Made by a program: the position numbers and the translations under genes. A stretch of DNA of 17,145 nucleotides from an uncultured Acetatifactor sp. Its GTDB lineage: Bacteria; Bacillota; Clostridia; Lachnospirales; Lachnospiraceae. Below are positions 7,552 through 13,973 of this stretch, piece by piece. The notes under the pieces are model-generated. The model did not search any database. It was given only the letters and a program-made list of their open reading frames with translations, and was not told where the DNA came from. Numbering within the stretch: the stretch's first letter is position 1; every line of letters begins with the position of its first letter. The stretch covers positions 1-17,145 of the forward strand of contig NZ_CAJUCP010000088.1 of the NCBI RefSeq assembly GCF_910585425.1, read 5' to 3'.

Positions 7552-8487
7552 CTACCCCAGAACCTCGCCGGGCCGCATCTTCACCCCCAGCAGAAAGTCA
7601 TGGGCCGACATCCGCTTCTTCCCCGCAAGCTGCAGCTCGTAGATCCGCAGCGCCCCCTGTCCGGCAGCCACGGTCACGCAGTCCTTCTCCGTCCGCAGGA
7701 TCTCTCCCGGGACATGGCCCCGGACGTCCTCCGCCATGGCAGGTTCCGCCCGCCATATCTTCAGCTGCTTTCCCTGATAGCCGGTGAAAGCGCTGGGCCA
7801 GGGGGTCATGCCCCGGATATGGCGGTCTATGGCCAGGGCCTCCCGGGAGAAATCGATTTCCCCCATCTCCTTCCCGATCAGCGGCGCGTAGCAGCTCAAA
7901 TCCTCGTCCTGCTTTGCAGGCTCCAGCTTCCCCTGCTCCAGAAGCGCCAGGGCCTCCACCACAGCTTCGCCGCCCAGCGCCGCCAGCCTGTCGTGGAGGG
8001 TCTCATAATTGTCTTTGGGAGAAATCCCGATTTCCCGCTGATAAAGGATATCCCCCGTATCTATCCCCGCGTCCATCTGCATGATGGTGATGCCCGTCCG
8101 CTCCTCCCCGTCCATGATCACATGCTGGATGGGGGAGGCCCCTCTGTATCTGGGGAGCAGGGAGGCATGGATGTTCAGGCTGCCGCAGGGCGGGATATCC
8201 AGGATCTCCTGGGAGAGAATCTGCCCGAAAGCCGCCACGATATACACATCCGCCGGATATCTGCGAAGCTCCTCTATGGCCTCCCGCCGCTTGATGCGCT
8301 TAGGCTGCAGCACCGGAATGCCATTCTCCAGGGCGCAGAACTTCACCGGCGAGGGCACCAGCTCCTTGCTCCGCCCTTTTGGCTTATCCGGCTGGGTCAC
8401 CACCGCCGTCACTTCATGCCCCGCCCCGATCAGGGCCCTTAAAGCCACCGCCGCGTAATCCGGCGTCCCCATAAAAACAATCTTCAT
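7552..8487 (-). CDS. fmt: Methionyl-tRNA formyltransferase
   Basis: Transfers the formyl group from 10-formyl-THF to Met-tRNA(fMet) for translation initiation. The 311-residue length is normal. The N-terminal Rossmann-type formyltransferase domain (1 to about 200) opens with MKIVFMGTPD. It carries the catalytic set N105 and H107 in SLNIHASLLPRYRGASPIQ, and D143 in DAGIDTGD. The C-terminal OB-fold tRNA-binding domain covers about 205-311. The start at 8487 is preceded by a perfect AGGAGGT at 7-nt spacing; an in-frame upstream extension to 8523 has no site. It works with def, the next gene upstream, which removes the formyl group after synthesis. Confidence 0.96.
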   Translation of the reverse strand: MKIVFMGTPDYAAVALRALIGAGHEVTAVVTQPDKPKGRSKELVPSPVKFCALENGIPVLQPKRIKRREAIEELRRYPADVYIVAAFGQILSQEILDIPPCGSLNIHASLLPRYRGASPIQHVIMDGEERTGITIMQMDAGIDTGDILYQREIGISPKDNYETLHDRLAALGGEAVVEALALLEQGKLEPAKQDEDLSCYAPLIGKEMGEIDFSREALAIDRHIRGMTPWPSAFTGYQGKQLKIWRAEPAMAEDVRGHVPGEILRTEKDCVTVAAGQGALRIYELQLAGKKRMSAHDFLLGVKMRPGEVLG

Positions 8488-8624
8488 CCCGGCACCTCCT
8501 GTCAGCCTTCCTGTCTGCAGCAACCCGCAAAAGCACTCTCCCTTGTGTCTTCTTCCCCGCGAGGGCCCATCCGTCCCTCCCGCCAGCCCTTGTACCCTGC
8601 AGGCCTGGAACTTCCTCTCACGCT

Positions 8625-9104
8625 TTACTCCTCGTCGTCCTCTTCCACCGCATCCTGGAGCGGCCCTTCCACCTTCTCCACGTACAGATGCCCCTCCAGG
8701 TGATCCAGCTCATGGCAGATGGCCCGGGCCAGGAGCTCCGTTCCCTCCACCTCGAACTCCCGCATGTTCACGTCCAGGGCCACGGCCTTGACATAATTGG
8801 GCCTGGTGACCTGTCCCGTCTTGCCCGGCACGCTCAGGCAGGCCTCCATCCCCGTCTGCTCGCCGCTGCTCTCCACGATCCTGGGATTGATAAAGATATA
8901 GGGGTCTTCCCCGGTGACGTCTATCACCACGATGCGCTTCAGCACCCCCACCTGAGGCGCCGCCAGGCCCACGCCGTTGGATTCGTACATGGTGTCCAGC
9001 ATATCCTCGATGAGTTCCTTGGTGCGGGGCGTCATCTCCGTCACCAGCTTGCATTTCTTTGAGAGAACCTCTTCTCCCATCTCCCGTATGTTCCTGATTG
9101 CCAT
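8625..9104 (-). CDS. def: Peptide deformylase
   Basis: Removes the N-formyl group from new proteins. The 159 residues carry the three family motifs: GVGLAAPQ at 44-51, EACLS at 87-91 with metal ligand C89 (the second position is Ala instead of the common Gly), and HELDH at 131-135 with ligands H131 and H135. The tail is very acidic (about 146-159). GGAGGGG lies 8 nt before the ATG. It lies 25 nt after priA and about 137 nt before fmt, the largest gap within this cluster. I saw no strong hairpin in that gap. Confidence 0.96.
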   Translation of the reverse strand: MAIRNIREMGEEVLSKKCKLVTEMTPRTKELIEDMLDTMYESNGVGLAAPQVGVLKRIVVIDVTGEDPYIFINPRIVESSGEQTGMEACLSVPGKTGQVTRPNYVKAVALDVNMREFEVEGTELLARAICHELDHLEGHLYVEKVEGPLQDAVEEDDEE

Positions 9105-9129
9105 TTCACTGTCCCCTCCGATTGTTCCT

Positions 9130-11439
9130 TTACATTGTATTCATGGGATTGAAATCAAATTGCACCAGTTCATCTGTGGACTGGCGTTTTTGCATTTCCT
9201 CTTCCAGCAAATCCTTTATCTGTACCAGTTTATCATATTTTGCGCATTTCACATAGAAGACAAATCTAAAAATATCATTAATTCTGCCGATGGACGCAGG
9301 CGCAGGGCCGACGATCTGCAGCCCCTGCCTCTCCCCGCAGGCCCCCGGAGGGCTCGCTTTGCCGTCCGGCTCCGGCGGATTGCCGAAATTCCGTCTTGTC
9401 ACAGACGCCAGGCTGTCCGCCAGCGTCTGCCCCCGGTCCTGGGCCCTGGCGAATATCTGTACCGCCAGCATATGGGCCGCAGGGGGATATCCCATCATCT
9501 CCCGGTAGATGATCTCTTCCTTATAAAAGCCACCGTAATTCTGGGCCGCCGCATGGATGACAGCGTAGTGGTCCGGCTGGTAGGTCTGGATCACCGCCTC
9601 CCCGGCAAGCTCTCCCCGCCCGGCCCGGCCCACCGCCTGGGTCAGAAGCTGGAAGGTCTTCTCCCCGGCCCGGTAGTCCCCCACGCTCAAGGAGAGGTCC
9701 GCCGCCAGCACCCCCACCAGTGTCACCCTGGGAAAATCATGGCCCTTCACGATCATCTGGGTGCCGATCAGCACATCCGCCTCGCCCCCCATGAAAGCGG
9801 ACAGAATCCGCTCATAGCTGTCCTTCGTCCGGGTGGTGTCCCCGTCCATGCGCAGGGTCCGCACCCCGGGGAACATCTCTTTCAGCTTTTCCTCTATCTG
9901 CTGGGTGCCCGCCTTGAAGCCGCTGATGTAGGGAGAGCCGCATTTGGGGCAGACCTTCGGCTTCGGCTCCTGATAGCCGCAGTAATGGCACATCAATGTC
10001 CCCTGGCCTCCCCGCCCCCCGCTGTGCTCCGACAGGGACACATCGCAGTGGGGACATTTCATCACATGGCCGCAGGCCCTGCAGGACACGAAGCCCGCAT
10101 AGCCCCGCCGGTTCAGGAACAGGATGCTCTGCTCCTGCTTCGAGAGCCTGTCAGCCAAAAGCTCCTGGAGCTTGCGGCTGAAGATGGAGCGGTTGCCCTC
10201 CTTCAGCTCCCTGCGCAGGTCTATGGTGTGGACTTTTGGGAGCTGCCCCCCTGTCAGGCGCTCCTTCAGGGTGAAAAGCTTGTATTCCCCGGTCTCGGCC
10301 CGGTAGTAGGACTCCAGGGAGGGCGTGGCGGAGCCTAAGATCACGCTGGCCCCGTGGAGCCTGGCCACCTGGATGGCCGTCTCCCTGGCGTGGTATTTGG
10401 GGGAGGCCTCGCTCTTGTAGCTGCCCTCGTGCTCCTCGTCCATGATGATCAGGCCGATGTTCCGGAAGGGCACGAACAGCGCGGAACGGGGTCCGATGAT
10501 CACGTCGATCTCCCCGTTCCTGGCCCGTTCGCACTGATCGTATTTTTCTCCGGGGGACAGGTTGGAATTCAGGATGCTGACCCTGTCGCCGAATCTATTG
10601 TAGAAGCGAAGCAATGTCTGGTAGGTCAGGGCAATCTCCGGTATCAGTACGATGGCCTGCCTGCCCCGCTCCACCATCTCGGAGACCAGCTGCATGTAGA
10701 CCTCCGTCTTGCCGCTTCCGGTGATGCCGTGGAGCAGGTAGGTGTCGGGACGGCCGCTTTCGAAGTCGCCCATCACTTCCTCCACGATCCGCCGTTGGGC
10801 GTCGCTCAGAAGCTTTTTCTGCTCCCGGGTGGCGGCCAGGCTGACAGGATTGCGGAAGGTTTCGGTGCTGATGACCCGGACGGCCCCCGCCCGCTCCAGG
10901 CTCTTCACGGTCTGGGCGGACACCCCCAGCTTCCCCGTGACCCACTCGTAGGGGATGGACTCCTGCTCCACCAGCTCCTGAAGGAGGCGTTCCTTGGCCA
11001 CCTGCTTTTTTCGCCTGCTTTCCCCAAGCAAGGAAATAATCTCCTCCCTGCCCAGTGCCCGCTGCAGCGTCCTGTGCTCCAGCCGCTTCACGGAGCGCCT
11101 GGCGGGGAGCACCACCTTTAGGGCCTGTATCATGGTGGAGCCGTAGTTCTTCCGAATCCATGCGGCCAGGGCGATCATTTTGTCCTCCGCGCCTGTGCCG
11201 CCCCGGACGATGCCGCTGATTTCCTTCATTTTAGCGGGGTCATATTTGCAGACCTGCCCTATGCCCACCACATAGGCCTTTAGGAGCTTATTTCCGTTTC
11301 CGAAGGGAACCGTCACGCAGGCCCCTGTCTCCAGCTTCTCCCGGAGCCTTTCGGGGACGCGGTATTGGAAGGGCCTGTCCAGTTTCTCATGGGAGATGTC
11401 TACTATGACATCTGCGTAGTATTCTTTTTTTTCTTCCAT
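9130..11439 (-). CDS. priA: Primosomal protein N' (replication restart helicase PriA)
   Basis: 3'-to-5' superfamily 2 helicase that reloads the replisome at stalled forks. It has 769 residues: N-terminal DNA-binding domain (about 5-110), winged-helix region (about 130-195), Walker A GITGSGKT 238-245, DEEH box 334-337, and helicase motifs GSATPS (369-374) and QAVGRAGRG (601-609). Eight zinc-ligand cysteines (453, 456, 462, 465, 484, 487, 497, 500) interrupt the second helicase lobe, as in known PriA. A Gly/Pro-rich stretch at about 685-706 looks like a lineage-specific loop. The ATG has GGGGAG upstream. The first 37 bp overlap the 3' end of the small membrane protein gene, so coupling is likely. 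Codons 3-5 contain a run of eight A. Confidence 0.96.
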   Translation of the reverse strand: MEEKKEYYADVIVDISHEKLDRPFQYRVPERLREKLETGACVTVPFGNGNKLLKAYVVGIGQVCKYDPAKMKEISGIVRGGTGAEDKMIALAAWIRKNYGSTMIQALKVVLPARRSVKRLEHRTLQRALGREEIISLLGESRRKKQVAKERLLQELVEQESIPYEWVTGKLGVSAQTVKSLERAGAVRVISTETFRNPVSLAATREQKKLLSDAQRRIVEEVMGDFESGRPDTYLLHGITGSGKTEVYMQLVSEMVERGRQAIVLIPEIALTYQTLLRFYNRFGDRVSILNSNLSPGEKYDQCERARNGEIDVIIGPRSALFVPFRNIGLIIMDEEHEGSYKSEASPKYHARETAIQVARLHGASVILGSATPSLESYYRAETGEYKLFTLKERLTGGQLPKVHTIDLRRELKEGNRSIFSRKLQELLADRLSKQEQSILFLNRRGYAGFVSCRACGHVMKCPHCDVSLSEHSGGRGGQGTLMCHYCGYQEPKPKVCPKCGSPYISGFKAGTQQIEEKLKEMFPGVRTLRMDGDTTRTKDSYERILSAFMGGEADVLIGTQMIVKGHDFPRVTLVGVLAADLSLSVGDYRAGEKTFQLLTQAVGRAGRGELAGEAVIQTYQPDHYAVIHAAAQNYGGFYKEEIIYREMMGYPPAAHMLAVQIFARAQDRGQTLADSLASVTRRNFGNPPEPDGKASPPGACGERQGLQIVGPAPASIGRINDIFRFVFYVKCAKYDKLVQIKDLLEEEMQKRQSTDELVQFDFNPMNTM

Positions 11440-11669
11440 TTCGCTCCCCTTTGTCCCAGCTTTATCCTGACCGCAATGCCCACCGTACAGAGCGCGCCCG
11501 CCACTGCCATCAGCACCGCAGCTCCTATCCGTGCTTTTTCCTGCTGCTCTTCTGTCGGGGCTGTCTCAAAAGAACCGCCCAGATACCAGGACAATGCCAG
11601 GATAACTCCAAGAACAAAAACGATAATCCATATGTCACAAACAAGCCGAACCAGTTTGGCTCTCTTCAT
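11403..11669 (-). CDS. Small two-helix membrane protein of unknown function
   Basis: An 88-residue frame between murE and priA. It has two hydrophobic segments (about 12-31 and 48-67), an acidic, Gln-rich linker between them (TAPTEEQQEKAR), and a very basic C-terminus (KWKKKK). An ATG start with GAGGG 7 nt before it, the same strand and the filling of an otherwise empty gap support it as real. Its last 37 bp overlap priA, and the priA ribosome-binding site lies inside it. I do not recognise the family; the context alone does not give a function. Confidence 0.65.
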   Translation of the reverse strand: MKRAKLVRLVCDIWIIVFVLGVILALSWYLGGSFETAPTEEQQEKARIGAAVLMAVAGALCTVGIAVRIKLGQRGAKWKKKKNTTQMS

Positions 11670-11733
11670 CCCATGCCCTCATGATAATGAGACTCCCTGC
11701 AGCCCGGCTGCGAAGGAATCGACCCACGTAAAA

Positions 11734-13269
11734 TCAGATATGCTCCAGCCCATCAGCCAGCAGCTCCGCTATGATGACCCGCTCGTCCATGGGGTATTTC
11801 ACCCCCCTGATCTCCTGATAGTCCTCATGCCCCTTTCCGGCCAGGACAATCAGATCCCCTTCCTCCGCATGGGAGATTGCATAGGCGATGGCCTCCCTCC
11901 TGTCGCAGATCTCCACGTAACGCCCCTCCGTCTTCCCGATTCCGGTCTTGATGTCCTCGATGATGGCCTGGGGCTCCTCGAAGCGGGGATTGTCCGATGT
12001 GATCACCGTGAAGTCCGCCAGCCTGCCGCTGACCTCCCCCATCTCGTACCTGCGCTGCCTGGAGCGGTTGCCGCCGCAGCCGAACAGGCACACCAGGCGC
12101 TTCGGCTCATACTCCTTCAATGTGGACAGCAGGCTCTCCAGGGCCATGGCGTTGTGGGCATAATCTATCAGCAAAGTGAATCTGTCGGAGATTTTCACCC
12201 GTTCGATGCGGCCCTTCACCTTGGCCGTCCGCAGGGCGCTTTGGATGTCGGCTGTCCCTACCCGGAAATGGCGGCAGATGGCGATGGCGCACAGGGCGTT
12301 GTATACGCTGAACCGTCCGGGCGCGGGCACATGGGCGTCGAAATCCATCAGGCCCGCCACATGGAAGTTCACGCCCAGCTCTCCCGGGGTGTGCACCAGC
12401 TCCAGGCTCTCCGCCCGCAGCATGGCGCCCTCCCCGGTGCCGTAGGTCTCCAGCTCGCAGCTGTGGCCCTCCACGATATCGCCCACATGATTGTCGTCAC
12501 AATTGACGATGCCCACCAGGCATTGCCTGAACAGCCGCCCCTTGCATTCCATGTACTCCTCAAAGCTCTCATGCTCTCCCGGCCCGATGTGATCCGGCTC
12601 CAGATTCGTGAAGATGCCGTAGTCGAATACAAAGCCCTGGGTCCGGTGGAGCTTCAGGGCCTGGGAGGACACCTCCATCACCACCGCGTCCAGCCCGGCC
12701 TCCGCCATTTTGGCAAAATACTCCTGTAAAATGTAGGATTCCGGGGTGGTGTTCTCGGCATGGATGTGGACGTCCCCGATGACGGTCTCTATGGTGCCTA
12801 TGAGCCCCACCTTCAGCCCTGCGTTCTCCAGGATGGATTTCACCAGGTAGGTGGTGGTGGTCTTGCCCTTGGTGCCTGTGATGCCTATCGTCTTCAACTT
12901 TTTAGCGGGATGGCCGAACCAGGCCGCGGAGACGAAGGCCATGGCGTATCTGGTATCTTCCACTTTAATTACAGTGATGTCTTCATCTTCCAGGCCCTCC
13001 ACGGGCTTGGAGACCAGCAGGGCCGCTGCCCCTTTCTCCGCGGCCTCGGCCGCAAAGGCGTGGCCGTCGAAGTTGACGCCCTCTATGCAGATGAAAAGGC
13101 AGCCTTCCACAATCTTTCTGGAATCATAGACCACTGCCGACACTTCTTTGTCCACGGAATGCTCTTCTTCCATGGAATTCCACTCTTCCATGGAATGCTC
13201 TCCTTCCATGGAGCGCTTCCCCTGGAGGCATTCCCAGCTTATCCCCTCTAACAGATCCAACAGTCTCAT
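11734..13269 (-). CDS. murE: UDP-MurNAc-L-Ala-D-Glu:meso-DAP ligase (MurE) with inserted hexapeptide repeats
   Basis: Adds the third residue of the peptidoglycan stem peptide. The 511 residues include VVYDSR 46-51, ATP loop GTKGKTTT 132-139, the carbamylated-lysine segment with K243, YNA 323-325, DYAHN 369-373 and DNPR 426-429. DNPR is the signature for meso-diaminopimelate rather than lysine, so the wall is predicted to be DAP-type. The unusual part is residues 20-43, where four hexapeptides (SMEGEH, SMEEWN, SMEEEH, SVDKEV) follow LQGKR. In typical MurE the LQG-type segment leads almost directly into the DKEV-type strand, so about 18 residues look inserted; DNA repeats at 13151-13222 encode them. 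The core fold is untouched, so the enzyme should still work. Start ATG, GGAGGG 4 nt upstream. First gene of the cluster. Confidence 0.94.
   Translation of the reverse strand: MRLLDLLEGISWECLQGKRSMEGEHSMEEWNSMEEEHSVDKEVSAVVYDSRKIVEGCLFICIEGVNFDGHAFAAEAAEKGAAALLVSKPVEGLEDEDITVIKVEDTRYAMAFVSAAWFGHPAKKLKTIGITGTKGKTTTTYLVKSILENAGLKVGLIGTIETVIGDVHIHAENTTPESYILQEYFAKMAEAGLDAVVMEVSSQALKLHRTQGFVFDYGIFTNLEPDHIGPGEHESFEEYMECKGRLFRQCLVGIVNCDDNHVGDIVEGHSCELETYGTGEGAMLRAESLELVHTPGELGVNFHVAGLMDFDAHVPAPGRFSVYNALCAIAICRHFRVGTADIQSALRTAKVKGRIERVKISDRFTLLIDYAHNAMALESLLSTLKEYEPKRLVCLFGCGGNRSRQRRYEMGEVSGRLADFTVITSDNPRFEEPQAIIEDIKTGIGKTEGRYVEICDRREAIAYAISHAEEGDLIVLAGKGHEDYQEIRGVKYPMDERVIIAELLADGLEHI
13151..13222 (-). 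repeat. Four tandem 18-bp coding repeats inside murE
   Basis: Units begin at 13151, 13169, 13187 and 13205, each 18 bp. The clearest is TCCATGGAATGCTCTCCT (plus strand, 13187-13204). Unit 1 matches it at 16 of 18 positions; units 2 and 4 at about 13. CCATGG recurs with an exact 18-bp period (13170, 13188, 13206; CCACGG at 13152). Each unit is six codons, so the murE frame is kept. The TCCATGGA core is palindromic, so neighbouring units could also form RNA hairpins. A 23-bp identical stretch recurs at 13747-13769. Confidence 0.85.
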
Positions 13270-13309
13270 GGCGCCCTCCGTTATCCAATATTTTGAAACA
13301 TTCTTTTCT

Positions 13310-13315
13310 ATTTTA
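13310..13315 (-). promoter_or_regulatory. Weak candidate -10 element upstream of murE
   Basis: TAAAAT on the minus strand, about 40 nt before the murE start, in an A-rich tract after the upstream terminator. No good -35 hexamer lies 16-18 bp further upstream. A promoter must exist somewhere in 13270-13420 if the terminator at 13422-13450 works, but this exact element is uncertain. Confidence 0.25.
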
Positions 13316-13421
13316 CTCCAGTTTTCGCTTTTCTACCACCCCCTATTTTTGTTTTCATGCAACCTTTTCATGCGGCCTTCCTTCGAAATCCGGCATTTAT
13401 CCCATATTTACAGGCAAAACA

Positions 13422-13450
13422 GGGCATCGGCCGTTGGATGGCCGATGCCC
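13422..13450 (-). terminator. Intrinsic terminator after the solute-binding-protein fragment
   Basis: A perfect 11-bp stem (GGGCATCGGCC 13422-13432 with GGCCGATGCCC 13440-13450) closes a 7-nt loop. On the minus strand it is followed by TGTTTTG; on the plus strand by CGCTTTTATGG. It lies about 50 nt after the stop codon of the fragment at 13500 and should separate it from murE. Confidence 0.7.
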
Positions 13451-13499
13451 CGCTTTTATGGACGCTTCTATGGGCAATGTATCCGAAGTATGGATTTCC

Positions 13500-13769
13500 C
13501 TACTGCGCTTCCTGCAACAGCAGGCTTGCCCGGTTCTGGATCTTCTCCACTGTCCTGTCCAGGTCCACCTGCCCCGAGAGATACCCCTGCGCCTCCTCGT
13601 TGATGATGTTCTGGATCTCCGGATGGTATTCGAAACGGTTCGCTGCCTCCTCCGCCAGCTTCCGGACAGCGTCCACCTCCTCTTTCGTAGCGGCATAGGC
13701 GAAGACCTGCCGGTCAGCATCGCCGTAGTATTCCTTGGGAAGCTTCTCCATGGAATGCTCTCCTTCCAT
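13500..13769 (-). pseudogene. Orphan C-terminal fragment of an ABC solute-binding protein
   Basis: An 89-residue frame. From about residue 25 on it resembles the last helices of family 1 extracellular sugar-binding proteins: TKEEVDAVRKL, a Tyr/His-containing turn, then IINEEAQGYLSGQ (about 55-67) and VEKIQNRASLLLQE close to the end. A complete protein would have over 400 residues with a lipoprotein signal; neither the body nor a signal peptide is present. The frame is open only back to about 13810, where a TAG closes it, and the first usable start is the ATG at 13769. Its first residues, MEGEHSME, come from the same repeat found in murE. The weak ribosome-binding site is GGAGAG a few bases from the ATG. 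A possible promoter and a good terminator flank it, so a small protein could still be made. I read it as a decayed gene whose 3' end survived. Confidence 0.6.
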
Positions 13770-13782
13770 CCCCTCTCCATCC
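13747..13782 (-). repeat. Second copy of the murE 18-bp repeat
   Basis: The unit TCCATGGAATGCTCTCCT occurs at 13747-13764, followed by a degenerate unit at 13765-13782. Bases 13747-13769 are identical to 13187-13209 inside murE. It is read in the same frame in both places (MEGEHSME). Confidence 0.85.
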
Positions 13783-13835
13783 TCCGCCGCGACCTCACTG
13801 TCAACGATAACATTCTACCTGTGCCGTGTATCCAC

Positions 13836-13844
13836 ATTGTATCA
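13836..13844 (-). promoter_or_regulatory. Possible extended -10 promoter before the solute-binding-protein fragment
   Basis: TGATACAAT on the minus strand matches the extended -10 form TGnTATAAT at all but one base. The -35 region 17 bp upstream (TTTCTG) is poor, which extended -10 promoters tolerate. A start near 13829 would give a leader of about 60 nt before the ATG at 13769. Confidence 0.35.
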
Positions 13845-13866
13845 TGCCAGCGCCTGGACAGAAAGG

Positions 13867-13900
13867 GGCTGCGGAAGCCGCTTCCCCGGCCTCCGCAGCC
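13867..13900 (-). terminator. GC-rich hairpin downstream of feoB
   Basis: GGCTGCGGA (13867-13875) pairs with TCCGCAGCC (13892-13900), and about four more pairs can extend the stem inward. On the minus strand it is followed by CCTTTCTG, a weak T-rich tail. It lies about 75 nt after the feoB stop and is the best candidate for the end of the iron operon. Confidence 0.55.
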
Positions 13901-13973
13901 TGCGCCTGACAGTATGAAGGATTGTATGTCAGCCCGCCTCAATCAGGCTAAGCCTCCATGCTCTCCGGGAAAA

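Noticed and set aside
8488..8624. Regulatory structure in the 137-nt def-fmt gap
   Set aside because: Only short imperfect stems (about five pairs) are visible, no better than chance in GC-rich sequence.
8875..8892. Defective metal site in peptide deformylase (EACLS instead of EGCLS)
   Set aside because: The metal ligand Cys89 and both histidines of HELDH are present; Ala at the second position is a mild change that should be tolerated.
8977..10338. 453-residue plus-strand frame opposite def and priA
   Set aside because: No domain signal, and it spans two genes on the other strand; a shadow frame.
13151..13222. CRISPR-like repeat array
   Set aside because: Units are only 18 bp, directly adjacent with no spacers, and lie in frame inside murE.
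13397..13942. 181-residue minus-strand frame over the solute-binding-protein fragment
   Set aside because: It is the shifted frame of the fragment, Arg- and Ser-rich, runs through both terminator hairpins and has no family features.
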